Under the pieces are notes generated by a model. The model was given only the letters and a program-made list of their open reading frames with translations. It was not told the DNA's origin and ran no database searches. Positions 8,429 through 17,784 of a stretch of 47,253 nt of DNA are shown in pieces. Both the position numbers and the translations under genes were made by a program. The stretch is taken from positions 1 to 47,253 of the forward strand of contig JAFTJI010000166.1 of NCBI GenBank assembly GCA_017456495.1. The letters are read 5' to 3'. This DNA comes from Lentisphaeria bacterium. Its GTDB lineage: Bacteria > Verrucomicrobiota > Lentisphaeria > Victivallales > UBA1829. Numbering within the stretch: the first letter of the stretch is position 1; the number at the start of each line of letters is the position of its first letter.

Positions 8429-10911
8429 TGGAGTTTTCCGGAACAAAAGAGCTGGCGGCGATCCTGCCTGATCTTGCAAAAGCTCTGAACTCTCACGGCT
8501 CAGCGGTCCTCTGCGCACCGCCCGGAGCAGGAAAAACAACAACAGTTCCCCAATATCTTCTGCAACATTGCTGTCCGGATGAAAAGATCATTATGCTGGA
8601 ACCGCGGCGGATCGCAGCAAGGGCTTCTGCTGTCCGAATCGCTGAACTTCTTGGGGAAAAGGTCGGCGGAACCGTTGGCTACCGGACACGTTTTGATACA
8701 AAAGTTTCCGCTCAAACCAGGATTGAAGTCGTCACAGAAGGAATTCTGACCCGCATGATCCAGAACGAACCGGATCTTCCCGGGATCGGGATGCTCATCT
8801 TCGACGAATTTCATGAACGCAGCATCCATGCCGATCTCGCACTGACTCTTGCCATCGAAGCACGGAGCGCGTTCGAACTTCCGCTGAAGATCCTTGTCAT
8901 GTCCGCAACCATCGACTCTCCCAGAATTGCAGAGCTGCTGGATCATGCACCGACTCTCGCCTGTTCCGGAAGATTGTTCCCGGTGGAAACAGTCTACTAT
9001 CCCCATAAAAATCAGTTGATTTCCCGGACAGAACATCTGGTATCGGCTGTGCAATATGCTTTGGAAAAATCTGAGCGGGATGTGCTTGTTTTTCTTCCGG
9101 GCAGCGGAGAGATCAGAGATGCTGTCAAAGCATTGGAGACTGTTCTTCCGGACTCAATTTGCGCCGTACCATTATATGGAGATCTCTCTCCTGAAGCCCA
9201 GGATGCAGCGATCAAACCGGATCCGGAACGGAGAAAAGTCATTGTTTCCACGCCTATTGCAGAAACAAGTTTGACCGTCGAAGGTGTCCGGGCTGTTGTT
9301 GATTCCGGGCTCCGGAAAGCACCCGTCTTCTCTCCGCGCAACGGCATGAGCCGTCTGGAAACAAAGCAAATATCGCTTGCCTCGGCTGAACAGCGGCGCG
9401 GTCGTGCCGGACGTTTGGCACCGGGGCTCTGTTTGCGGCTCTGGTCAAAAGAAGATGAACAGAGAATGCAGCCTTTTGATCTGCCCGAAATCATGGTAAC
9501 AGACCTGGTTCCGCTGTTGCTGGAACTGGCAAACTGGGGCGTTTCCCGTGAGGGGATCCCCGCAATGAAATGGCTCGATCTTCCGCCGGATTCCAAGTTG
9601 AAACAGGCAGAACAGCTGCTGAAAGAATTGGATGCACTTTCTTCCGACGGACATATTACAGAACATGGGAAAGCCATGCTGAAACTTTCGCTTCACCCCC
9701 GGACAGCTCATGCCGTTCTTCAGACAGAAAAACTCTTTCACCACGGCTATACGGCATGTCTGGCTGCAGCAATCCTTGAGGAGAAAGATCCTTTGAATGG
9801 CGCGACTTGTGATTTACGGGAACGTTTTTCCATGGTTTTGAACTCAGGAAAGCCATTATCAAAGCGGATCCTGTTCTCGGCAGAAAAAGCTGCCCATGCC
9901 GCAGGGATCCGGAAAAAAGATGTTGATCCGGATCTTGCCGGAATGATTCTTGCGCTTGCCTATCCGGATCGGATCGCATGCCGCCGGCAGGGGAAAGAAG
10001 GAGAATTTTCTCTCAGCAACGGCACAGGCGCAAAACTCCGGGTACAGGATCATCTTTCCAAACTTCCGCTTCTTGCCGCCGCAGATGTGGAGGGCGAAGG
10101 CTCCAAACAGACGATTTTTACCGCTGCTCCTGTAACGGAAGAACAGCTGCAGCTTGCCCTGCCCGGTTTGATCCATGAAGAGTTCCGTTCCGGCTGGGAT
10201 GCAGAACGCCAATTTTCCATGGCTGAACGCTGTACCTGTATCGGAAAAGCTGTACTCTCAGCAAAACGCGCAAATAATGCACCGGCTGAACTTTTGTGTG
10301 CGGGCTTGATCGAAGGGATCAGACGAACCGGAGTTCATGTTTTTCCGTTTGAAAAAGCTGAGCAGTCTTTCCGGGCAAGAGTCAATTTCCTGCATAAAGT
10401 CATGCCGGATGCCGGTTTCCCGGATTTATCGGATGAAGCCCTGATGGCAACGATGGAAGATTGGCTGGCTCCGGAAATTCAGGGCATGACCCGATTGGAT
10501 CAGTTGAAAAAAATCAATTTTCTCCACGTTCTGGAAAATATGATGGATTACCGGATGCGGCAGATGCTCGACAAAGAAGCCCCGGAACGGATCAAAGTTC
10601 CCAGCGGTTCCATGATCCGGATCGATTACGATACCGCTGACGGGATCCCTCTGCTCCCCGTCAGATTGCAGGAGATTTTCGGAATGCTTGACACTCCCAT
10701 GCTGGCAGGCGGAAGGATCCCACTCGCGATCCAGATTCTCTCTCCGGCAATGCGTCCGGTGCAGACGACCCGGGATCTCAGAGGATTCTGGAACGGAAGT
10801 TATGCTCTTGTCCGGAAAGATATGCGGGGACGTTACCCGAAACACAATTGGCCCGAAGATCCGTTTTCCGCAGTCGCAGCCCGCGGCACGGGGAAACCGC
10901 GTCCGCAATAA
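8428..10911 (+). CDS. hrpB: ATP-dependent DEAH-family helicase HrpB
   Basis: DEAH-box helicase of the HrpB family, 827 residues, the usual length. Visible motifs are Walker A PPGAGKTT (31-38), EPRRIAARA, DEFHERS starting at residue 126 (family box DE-F/A-H), SAT (motif III), TPIAETSLT, and QRRGRAGR (motif VI). The C-terminus carries the HrpB-specific ending with HNWPEDP. The start ATG overlaps the upstream helicase stop as TGATG, and GGAG lies nine bases upstream. HrpB proteins are presumed RNA helicases, but their cellular role is poorly understood. The stop is one base away from the stop of the convergent radical-SAM gene. Confidence 0.93.
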   Translation: MEFSGTKELAAILPDLAKALNSHGSAVLCAPPGAGKTTTVPQYLLQHCCPDEKIIMLEPRRIAARASAVRIAELLGEKVGGTVGYRTRFDTKVSAQTRIEVVTEGILTRMIQNEPDLPGIGMLIFDEFHERSIHADLALTLAIEARSAFELPLKILVMSATIDSPRIAELLDHAPTLACSGRLFPVETVYYPHKNQLISRTEHLVSAVQYALEKSERDVLVFLPGSGEIRDAVKALETVLPDSICAVPLYGDLSPEAQDAAIKPDPERRKVIVSTPIAETSLTVEGVRAVVDSGLRKAPVFSPRNGMSRLETKQISLASAEQRRGRAGRLAPGLCLRLWSKEDEQRMQPFDLPEIMVTDLVPLLLELANWGVSREGIPAMKWLDLPPDSKLKQAEQLLKELDALSSDGHITEHGKAMLKLSLHPRTAHAVLQTEKLFHHGYTACLAAAILEEKDPLNGATCDLRERFSMVLNSGKPLSKRILFSAEKAAHAAGIRKKDVDPDLAGMILALAYPDRIACRRQGKEGEFSLSNGTGAKLRVQDHLSKLPLLAAADVEGEGSKQTIFTAAPVTEEQLQLALPGLIHEEFRSGWDAERQFSMAERCTCIGKAVLSAKRANNAPAELLCAGLIEGIRRTGVHVFPFEKAEQSFRARVNFLHKVMPDAGFPDLSDEALMATMEDWLAPEIQGMTRLDQLKKINFLHVLENMMDYRMRQMLDKEAPERIKVPSGSMIRIDYDTADGIPLLPVRLQEIFGMLDTPMLAGGRIPLAIQILSPAMRPVQTTRDLRGFWNGSYALVRKDMRGRYPKHNWPEDPFSAVAARGTGKPRPQ

Positions 10912-10912
10912 T

Positions 10913-12631
10913 TCAGGGACGATACCACTTGGGGATTCCGGCTGCCCGGCGGGCTTTGATTTCGTCCGTATGCCGCTGCAGGATCTCATCTCTTGAACAG
11001 GAAAGCCCCGCATCTCTGTAGGGTGTTCCGGCAGTAGATTTTGTTGTGATCATAAACTCTTTTTCCGGCAGCGGAGTCAAATCATCTGCCGGGATCAACG
11101 AGGCAACAGTACCGCCGCGTTTCCGTCCGAACGCCTCCGATTCCAAAACAGTAAAACCGTTTTCGATCAATGCTCCGCGCACAGGATATGCGGAACAGTA
11201 GGAAGCGATCCTGCCATGCTCTTTCAAATGATTCTTCAGCTGTGCGATAAACTCTGTGGTCCAGAGTTCCGGATTGGTGTCCGGCGTAAACGCATCAAGA
11301 AAAATCGCATCAAAGTTCTGCTCTAACGTTTGAATGGTCTGTCGGGCATCACCGCAAAGAATTTCTGCCGCTGCAAACCCGGACTCATATTTTCCGGTTT
11401 CAGCCAAAGCCCGGATGACCGGATCATCTTCCCGTCCCGGCAAACGCAAGGCATTATCAATAGCAGTCCGGTCAAGTTCCATACTGGTGATCCGCAACGT
11501 TCCGCAGCGGATCTTTTCAGCCAGCTCTACTGCCGCATGAACGTTCCAGCCCATGCCGAAACCAACATCCAGAACATCAACAGTCTTACCGTCCCGCAGC
11601 ATTTTTTCAACAAGACAAGGCTCCAAATACTTTTTCACGGATTCTTCCCTTGCTCCGGCAACGCTGTGAAAATGCTGGCGGTATTTCGGATGATAAAAAG
11701 TATAAGATCCGTCAGCCGTCCGGACAGCTTTCATGCAATCCGGAGCAGTATTTCCCGACTCATACATCTTCAGGAACATGTCAGTGAACGCGCCTTTTTC
11801 CATCCACCAGTTGCGGACCGCCAAACCGTCATCCGGCGCATCGGCACACAGCCGCATCACAACCAGCTCTTCCGGCAGGATCCGCAGAAATTCAGCCAGA
11901 GCCTCCGCATATTCATATTCATTCAAAGGCTTGAGTTTACCAGCCTTGAAAAGTTTCTCCATGGGGGTGTCACGATAGATCAGAAGATTGTGTGTCTTGA
12001 TCCCGGACAACGGCAGTTTTGCCAATTTTTCCGCAGTCCGGCGATAATCCTCCATAGTTTCACCCGGCAAACCGAGAATCACATGCGCCGCGACCTTGAT
12101 CCCCCGCTCTGCCAGCAGGGGAACGACACGTTCCACAGCGGCAAAGTCATGCCCCCGGTTGATCGTCTGAAGCGTGGCATCGTTGGCTGTCTGAACCCCC
12201 AGTTCCACCCAGACTTCATGTTTTTGAGTCAGCTCAGCCAGAAGATCAATGACCTGAGGCGGCAGACAGTCGGGGCGGGTCGCAACAATCACACAGGGAA
12301 AATCCGCCATTGCCAGAACTTCGCGGTACATCTCCCGGAGCTGATCCACAGGTCCGTTTGTCGTGGTATAGGCTTGAAAATAAGCGGCATAAGGCGGCTT
12401 TGCGCCGTAACGGGCTTTTGCAAAGGCGATCCCGGAACGCACCTGTTCCGCAAGCGGCATCCCGGGTTTTAAATGTTGCGCCCGGGAACCGTCGCCCGGG
12501 CAGAAAGCGCAACCGCCGGATCCGTCAGGTCTCCGGTTCGGGCACGGAAAGCCCGGATCAAGAGGGATCCGCTGAAGCGGTGCGCCGTATTTCCGCTGAA
12601 AATAAGTTTTCAGGGTAAGGATCTGTTTCAT
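10913..12631 (-). CDS. Radical SAM (TIGR01212/YhcC-YtqA-like) fused to MnmC-like methyltransferase
   Basis: A 572-residue two-domain protein. The N-terminal half (1-about 300) is a TIGR01212-type radical SAM protein. It has QRKYGAPLQRIPLDPGFPCP and cluster cysteines C30, C41 and C44 in C-x10-C-x2-C spacing. The C-terminal half (about 310-550) resembles the DUF752 methyltransferase of MnmC. It has a SAM-binding DVGFGMGWN loop and the DAFTPDTNPELW motif starting at D446. MnmC's methyltransferase half makes mnm5U from nm5U at tRNA wobble position 34. In Bacillus, a YtqA-type radical SAM protein has been linked to the preceding step. The fusion therefore suggests one enzyme doing both steps; that role is inference. 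The start overlaps the rpe stop as ATGA. Confidence 0.85.
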   Translation of the reverse strand: MKQILTLKTYFQRKYGAPLQRIPLDPGFPCPNRRPDGSGGCAFCPGDGSRAQHLKPGMPLAEQVRSGIAFAKARYGAKPPYAAYFQAYTTTNGPVDQLREMYREVLAMADFPCVIVATRPDCLPPQVIDLLAELTQKHEVWVELGVQTANDATLQTINRGHDFAAVERVVPLLAERGIKVAAHVILGLPGETMEDYRRTAEKLAKLPLSGIKTHNLLIYRDTPMEKLFKAGKLKPLNEYEYAEALAEFLRILPEELVVMRLCADAPDDGLAVRNWWMEKGAFTDMFLKMYESGNTAPDCMKAVRTADGSYTFYHPKYRQHFHSVAGAREESVKKYLEPCLVEKMLRDGKTVDVLDVGFGMGWNVHAAVELAEKIRCGTLRITSMELDRTAIDNALRLPGREDDPVIRALAETGKYESGFAAAEILCGDARQTIQTLEQNFDAIFLDAFTPDTNPELWTTEFIAQLKNHLKEHGRIASYCSAYPVRGALIENGFTVLESEAFGRKRGGTVASLIPADDLTPLPEKEFMITTKSTAGTPYRDAGLSCSRDEILQRHTDEIKARRAAGIPKWYRP

Positions 12632-13332
12632 CGTGCAGGCAGAAGATCAGAAAGGCTGAGAAGCTGCTGAGTTGCTGCTTTCATTCCTGCAGGAGCACGG
12701 AACACGCCTGTTCCGGCAACAAGGACATCGGCTCCGGCAGAGACGATTCCAGGTGCGGTTCTGGCATCAATACCGCCGTCAACTTCGATGAAGACAGGCA
12801 GATCGCGCTTCTTGATTTCTGCAAAAATCGCCGCGACTTTCGGAATCTGATTTTCCATGAAGGACTGTCCGCCGAATCCAGGCTCAACTGTCATCACAAG
12901 GATCATATCTACCTGATCCAGCCAGGGGAAAACAGCTTCTGCAGGAGTTCCGGGCTTCAGAGTCAAACCGACACGGCAATCGTGTTTCCGGATCTCTGCG
13001 ATGGTATCAGCAGGATTTCCGTTCGCTTCGATGTGGAAAGTGATCAAATCAGCACCGGCATCTGCAAAAGGCTTTACATATTTGATCGGATCCGTAAGCA
13101 TGAAATGAACGTCAAACAACATACCGGAGTCTTTCCGGAGAGCTTTGACCAGAGCCGGACCGAATGTCAGGTTCGGTACAAAATGACCGTCCATGATGTC
13201 AAGGTGAAGAAGCTGGCAGCCGGCAGCTTCAGCTTCGGCAACCTGTTCGCCCAGTTTGGAAAAATCTGCAGCGAGCAGAGAGGGTGATACCAGGATCTTG
13301 CCCGGATCGAATGATTTCATGTCATATTTCAT
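12628..13332 (-). CDS. rpe: Ribulose-phosphate 3-epimerase
   Basis: Interconverts ribulose-5-phosphate and xylulose-5-phosphate in the pentose phosphate pathway (cytoplasm). It is a 234-residue TIM barrel with the family motifs SPSLLAADF, HLDIMDGHFVPN (metal ligands), DVHFMLTDP, and VEPGFGGQSF near the phosphate-binding end, then VDGGID. The start is supported by GGAAGGAG nine bases upstream. It sits three bases after the PstS-like gene and overlaps the next gene by four bases, so it is part of the secA operon. Confidence 0.96.
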   Translation of the reverse strand: MKYDMKSFDPGKILVSPSLLAADFSKLGEQVAEAEAAGCQLLHLDIMDGHFVPNLTFGPALVKALRKDSGMLFDVHFMLTDPIKYVKPFADAGADLITFHIEANGNPADTIAEIRKHDCRVGLTLKPGTPAEAVFPWLDQVDMILVMTVEPGFGGQSFMENQIPKVAAIFAEIKKRDLPVFIEVDGGIDARTAPGIVSAGADVLVAGTGVFRAPAGMKAATQQLLSLSDLLPAR

Positions 13333-13335
13333 ATT

Positions 13336-14079
13336 TCAATCTCCTTCCACAGCCGGAAGAATCCCGGCTTTCAGTAATTTGAATTTGGTTTGTTTTGAAC
13401 ACAGTTTCTGAAACAGTTCCTGAACTTCCCGGGGCGCATCCTTCCGGACGGAAAGATAATACAGTTTCGCACCGGGATATTTTCCGGACATCACATTTCC
13501 CGGAGTGGCGGTGATTCCGTCAACAGTTAAGCATCTGGTATCTTTCGCCGTAACATCCGCATTGACCAGGGAAATGATCCCCAGCGCAGTCATATCTGCA
13601 GCAACCATTTGAAGCGCAAATCCCGGATCGGGAAAACGAACCCACGGTACAGAACCTTTTTCCAGATTACCCGGAACGATTTGACTGCTTCCGCAATAAC
13701 AGATTTGACGCAGCGGGACACTGGTCCGTTTCCATTTCCGGAACGTTCCGGAAAAAATCTGTTTCAAATCCGCTGAAGTCAAGCCTTCAACAGGATTTTT
13801 TTCATTGACAAAGAACAAATTGCCCCGGACAGCAAAAAGAACGGATTTATAATTTCCGCTCTCTTTGACTGTGCTGATCCTGAGAACCGGCTGCACGCCA
13901 GCCTCAGGAACAGAGGTCAGCTTGCAGTCATATCTGTTTGACAATGTAAGAGCCAAACGGTGAAAGTCCTGCTTCAGGAACTCATGGAATCCATCTTCAG
14001 CCAGCAGGAGCAATTTTTCTGAAGCCTGCGCCAAAAGCACAAGACTCAACAGAAAAATTGTCACACAGGCTTTTTTCAT
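13336..14079 (-). CDS. PstS-like periplasmic substrate-binding-domain protein
   Basis: A 247-residue exported protein with a clear signal peptide (MKKACVTIFLLSLVLLAQA, cleavage after AQA). The body resembles the phosphate-binding (PstS/PBP-like) fold. NPVEGLTSADLKQIFSGTFRKW is the hallmark segment of this family, and later come a GITATPGNVMSGKYPG strand-loop and an LYYLSVRKDAP segment. No permease or ATPase genes are nearby. This argues for a stand-alone binding or sensing protein rather than a normal Pst transporter. It lies three bases after secA in the same operon. Ligand unknown. Confidence 0.75.
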   Translation of the reverse strand: MKKACVTIFLLSLVLLAQASEKLLLLAEDGFHEFLKQDFHRLALTLSNRYDCKLTSVPEAGVQPVLRISTVKESGNYKSVLFAVRGNLFFVNEKNPVEGLTSADLKQIFSGTFRKWKRTSVPLRQICYCGSSQIVPGNLEKGSVPWVRFPDPGFALQMVAADMTALGIISLVNADVTAKDTRCLTVDGITATPGNVMSGKYPGAKLYYLSVRKDAPREVQELFQKLCSKQTKFKLLKAGILPAVEGD

Positions 14080-14082
14080 GGA

Positions 14083-17058
14083 TTATTTTCCGCAGCATTT
14101 TTTGAATTTTTTGCCGGAACCGCAGGGACAGGGATCGTTTCTGCCGATCTTGTCGTGCTCACGCTTGAACGTAATCTGGATTTCCGGATGTTCTTCAGGG
14201 GCAGCTTCCATGACAGGCATTCCGTTTTCATCAACCGGGATGGCATCCATGGGATCATCCATCGCAAACATCTGCTGAGGAATATTTGCAAACAGATTTT
14301 CAAATGCGGCTTCGCTGGTGGCTGACCGGAACATGTTGGTCATGATCTCCTGGTCAATTGCCATCATGAGTTCATCGAACATGCGGAAAGCTTCCTGTTT
14401 GTACTCGACAAGTGGATCTTTCTGAGCATAAGCACGGAGTCCGATGCTGGAACGGAGCTGATCCATTGCATTCAGATGCTGCTGCCAGAGACGGTCGATC
14501 GCATTCAAAATGATTTGACGTTCCAACCATGCTATCGCTTCAGGCTCTTCATAGGATGCCTTGATCTCGTACATGTTGGTGATCTTGTCGCAAATTGCTT
14601 TCGCTGTCGCCTCTTCATCAACAAGAGAATCCGTTTTATAAACGATAACAGACTCATCGAAACCGATGGGGAACGTCATATTCAGCCAGCTGAGAAGAAT
14701 TTCTTTATTGATCTTATCCTTGGAATCTTTGTCGATAACAGCAATCGCCTCCTGAATCTTTCCGTCAACGCGGTCGGCAACAGTATCATAAATGAACTCT
14801 CTGGAACTTTCGTCAAACAGAACATTCTTACGGATGCCGTAGACGATTTCACGCTGCTTGTTCATAACATCGTCATATTCAAGAGTGCGTTTTCGGATGG
14901 AGAAGTAGTGCTGTTCCACGCGCCGCTGAGCGGTTTCGATAGATTTGTTCAGCCACGGATGCTGCAGTTCTTCACCTTCCTGCATCCCGAACCGTTCCAT
15001 AATACCAACGATACGGTCGGAACCGAACAGACGCATCAGGTTATCTTCCAGAGAGACATAGAAACGGGATGCACCGGGGTCGCCCTGACGTGCAGAACGT
15101 CCGCGGAGCTGGCGGTCAATACGGCGGGAATCGTGACGGCTGCTGCCGATCACATAAAGGCCGCCGAGTTCAGCCACGCCTTCGCCGAGCTTGATATCTG
15201 TACCGCGCCCTGCCATGTTGGTGGCAACAGTCACAGAGAATTTTTCTCCGGCACGGGCAACGATTTCGGATTCCATCGCATGATTCTTTGCGTTCAGAAC
15301 GTTGTGGGGGATCTTCCGGAGTTTGAGCATCCGGCTCAGAATTTCGGAGTCTTCCACAGAGATCGTACCGAGAAGGACAGGCTGACCGGTCTTGTAGTGT
15401 TCTTCCACATCGTCAAGAATCGCTTTGAACTTCTCTTTCTTTGTCTTGTAAACGCAGTCATTGAAGTCAACTCTCTTGCAGGGACGGTTTGTGGGGATGA
15501 CCATAACATCAAGCTTGTAGATCTGATGAAATTCGCTGGCTTCCGTTTCTGCAGTACCGGTCATACCGGCAAGCTTTTCGTACATACGGAAATAGTTCTG
15601 AATGGTAATGGTCGCAAAAGTCTGAGTTTCCCGTTCGATGGTGACGTTTTCTTTTGCTTCCAGAGCCTGGTGCAGACCTTCGCTGAAACGGCGGCCGGGC
15701 AGGATTCGTCCGGTATGCTCGTCAACGATCATGACCTTGCCTTCCTGAACGACATAATGCACATCTTTTTCAAAGAGGCAGTATGCACGGAGCAACTGGG
15801 AAATGTCATGGAGCCGTTCACTCTTGAGAGCAAACTCTTCCTGGAACGCTTTCTTCTTTTCGATCTTCGCTTTTTCATCCAGAGATGCATCGGTATCAAT
15901 TGCATGAATGGATTCCAGAAGGTCAGGAAGAATAAAAGCACTCTTATCGGAAGAAATGGCATTTCTGCCTTTTTCCGTCAAGTCAGCTTCATGCTGCTTT
16001 TCGCTCATGGAGAAGTAAAGCGCGCTTTCCACTTCCTGAAGCATACCGCGGTTGTTGTCGCTGCGGACAAACATATCCATCTTTTCCACGCGCTTCATGA
16101 TGTCCACATCTTCGAGAGTGTGCATCAGCTGACGGTGGTTCGGCATACCCATTTTGACCTGAACCAGCTTGATGGTCGCCTCTTCCAGTTCGTCATCGGA
16201 GGGATTTTCTTTTGCGAATACAGCATTGGCTTCGCTGACCAGACGGGAACAGAGAAGATTCTGCTTATTGTAAAGATCTGCAATGGCAGGCTTCAATGAA
16301 TCAAACTGATGAGTGGAAACTGCAACAGGACCGGAGATGATGAGCGGAGTTCTTGCTTCGTCGATCAGGATGGAGTCGACTTCGTCGATGATCGCAAAGA
16401 AGTGATTTCTCTGAACGAGCTCTTCCTTGCAGGATGCCATCCCCATGTCGCGGAGATAGTCAAACCCGAATTCACTGTTGGTACCGTAAGTAATATCGCA
16501 GTTGTACTGGGCGCGGCGTTCTTCAGAATACATCTGGTTCTGAATACATCCGACTGTCAGACCGAGATAACGGAAAACGGTTCCCATCCACTGGGAGTCA
16601 CGGAGCGCGAGATAATCGTTAACAGTGACCAGCTGACAGTTCTTTCCGGTCAGAGCGTTCAGGTAAAGGGGCATGGTCGCAACCAGAGTTTTTCCTTCCC
16701 CGGTCGCCATTTCTGCAATTCTTCCCTGATGCAGTGCGATCCCGCCAATGATCTGAACATCAAACGGAACCATGTTCCAGGTGAGCTGATGCCCGCAAAC
16801 TTCAACGGTTGTTCCGCAAAGACGGCGGCAGGCGTTTTTCACGACTGCGAACGCCTCGCACATGATGTCATCGGTAGTTTCACCGTTCTGGAGACGATCC
16901 TTGAACTCCTGAGTTTTTGCTTTCAGCTGATCATCGGTCAAAGACTGATACTGAACTTCCAACTCATTGATCTTATTGACATAAGGACGGACTTTCTTGA
17001 CATCGCGTTCCGCCTTGCTGCCGAAGATCGCTTTTAATATATTTGTTACTAAAGCCAT
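14083..17058 (-). CDS. secA: Preprotein translocase ATPase SecA
   Basis: Motor ATPase that drives secretory proteins through SecYEG. Walker A ATGEGKT (118-124), DEVDSILIDEA (Walker B), AGRGTDIKLG and RQLRGRSARQGDPG (motif VI) are all present. At 991 residues it is longer than E. coli SecA. An insertion of about 100 residues after the first nucleotide-binding segment (around LVSEANAVFAKENPSDDELE) resembles that seen in PVC and Bacteroidetes homologues. The C-terminus is a complete zinc-binding SEC-C motif, RNDPCPCGSGKKFKKCC, which binds SecB or ribosomes in other species. It is the second gene of a five-gene operon starting at 17476. Confidence 0.97.
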   Translation of the reverse strand: MALVTNILKAIFGSKAERDVKKVRPYVNKINELEVQYQSLTDDQLKAKTQEFKDRLQNGETTDDIMCEAFAVVKNACRRLCGTTVEVCGHQLTWNMVPFDVQIIGGIALHQGRIAEMATGEGKTLVATMPLYLNALTGKNCQLVTVNDYLALRDSQWMGTVFRYLGLTVGCIQNQMYSEERRAQYNCDITYGTNSEFGFDYLRDMGMASCKEELVQRNHFFAIIDEVDSILIDEARTPLIISGPVAVSTHQFDSLKPAIADLYNKQNLLCSRLVSEANAVFAKENPSDDELEEATIKLVQVKMGMPNHRQLMHTLEDVDIMKRVEKMDMFVRSDNNRGMLQEVESALYFSMSEKQHEADLTEKGRNAISSDKSAFILPDLLESIHAIDTDASLDEKAKIEKKKAFQEEFALKSERLHDISQLLRAYCLFEKDVHYVVQEGKVMIVDEHTGRILPGRRFSEGLHQALEAKENVTIERETQTFATITIQNYFRMYEKLAGMTGTAETEASEFHQIYKLDVMVIPTNRPCKRVDFNDCVYKTKKEKFKAILDDVEEHYKTGQPVLLGTISVEDSEILSRMLKLRKIPHNVLNAKNHAMESEIVARAGEKFSVTVATNMAGRGTDIKLGEGVAELGGLYVIGSSRHDSRRIDRQLRGRSARQGDPGASRFYVSLEDNLMRLFGSDRIVGIMERFGMQEGEELQHPWLNKSIETAQRRVEQHYFSIRKRTLEYDDVMNKQREIVYGIRKNVLFDESSREFIYDTVADRVDGKIQEAIAVIDKDSKDKINKEILLSWLNMTFPIGFDESVIVYKTDSLVDEEATAKAICDKITNMYEIKASYEEPEAIAWLERQIILNAIDRLWQQHLNAMDQLRSSIGLRAYAQKDPLVEYKQEAFRMFDELMMAIDQEIMTNMFRSATSEAAFENLFANIPQQMFAMDDPMDAIPVDENGMPVMEAAPEEHPEIQITFKREHDKIGRNDPCPCGSGKKFKKCCGK

Positions 17059-17092
17059 AAATAGACCTCATTTTGGACTGAATGATTGAGAC

Positions 17093-17476
17093 TCAACGGA
17101 ATGTATCTGCAGAAGAGGGTTCGATCCAGAGATGGAAATCAACAGATTTATCGCCGAGACAAAGAGTGATCATTGTGTTCAATCTGGTCAAAAGCAAAGC
17201 GTAGGGGATTTTCACTTCGCCGCCGGCAACTGCCACAGCTACATTGCAGTCACCGAGAATCGGTTCCGCTTCACGGACTGCCGTGATCAGATTTTTCAAT
17301 TTCAAAAGTTTTCCGCGGAGTTCCGCATCAAACTGATAGGGCTTATGACATTTCGGACAAAGAACCTGAAAATCATCCTGAGCAAGACTCATCAGATCAA
17401 ATTTCACGACTCCGCCGCAACCATCTTCCACGCACAGAAAGTCGATCTGTGCCTTTCCTCCAGCCTGTTCTGCCAT
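17093..17476 (-). CDS. Small zinc-ribbon protein, function unknown
   Basis: A 127-residue cytoplasmic protein. Two cysteine pairs, C15-x4-C20 and C40-x2-C43 (CPKC), suggest a zinc ribbon in the first 50 residues. The rest is an alpha/beta region with no motif I recognise. AAGGAG eight bases before the ATG and a strong promoter upstream (17524-17552) support expression. It is the first gene of the secA operon and lies 34 bases before secA. This could mean a translation- or secretion-linked role, but nothing in the sequence proves it. Confidence 0.8.
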   Translation of the reverse strand: MAEQAGGKAQIDFLCVEDGCGGVVKFDLMSLAQDDFQVLCPKCHKPYQFDAELRGKLLKLKNLITAVREAEPILGDCNVAVAVAGGEVKIPYALLLTRLNTMITLCLGDKSVDFHLWIEPSSADTFR

Positions 17477-17523
17477 AGTATTTCTCCTTAATTATGAATG
17501 ACAAAAATATAAAACATCTTGGA

Positions 17524-17552
17524 AATATAGCACCACTTTCCGGAATTATCAA
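17524..17552 (-). promoter_or_regulatory. Promoter of the zinc-ribbon/secA/rpe operon
   Basis: Reading the minus strand: -35 TTGATA (17547-17552), 17-base spacer, -10 TATATT (17524-17529). It is one of the best sigma-70-type matches in the window and lies about 48 bases before the first ATG of the operon. Confidence 0.65.
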
Positions 17553-17656
17553 TTCTGAAATCAAAAAAAAGAGACCTTTTCATGCAGTTTTTTGAGATTT
17601 TGTCAGTGAATACAGGATTTACCGGAATATCTGTCAGGATTTTTTTCAAAAAAGGT

Positions 17657-17780
17657 GAGGTAATTTCAAAAGTCCGGCAAAATTTGGCTGAAAAAAGATT
17701 ATTGATGAGCTGAAAACGCTCCATTTTACAGGGCGCAACAAGGATTTTCTGACATTTTTGGCGACTTTTGAAATTGCCTC
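17657..17780 (+). repeat. Interspersed repeat, copy 2 (short form)
   Basis: Starts GAGGTAATTTCAAAAGTCCG and ends CGACTTTTGAAATTGCCTC, so it has terminal inverted repeats of about 18 bases. Compared with copies 1 and 3 it lacks the central segment of 40-60 bases. The junction lies exactly at a GAAAA that flanks that segment on both sides in copy 3, suggesting deletion between short direct repeats. AAGG occurs on both sides (17652-17655 and 17781-17784), a possible target duplication with a one-base offset. Minus-strand translation gives a spurious protein shared with copy 3. Confidence 0.85.
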
Positions 17781-17784
17781 AAGG

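Noticed and set aside
14476-16299. 607-codon frame antisense to secA
   Set aside because: Mirror of a highly conserved gene, no domain or ribosome-binding site.
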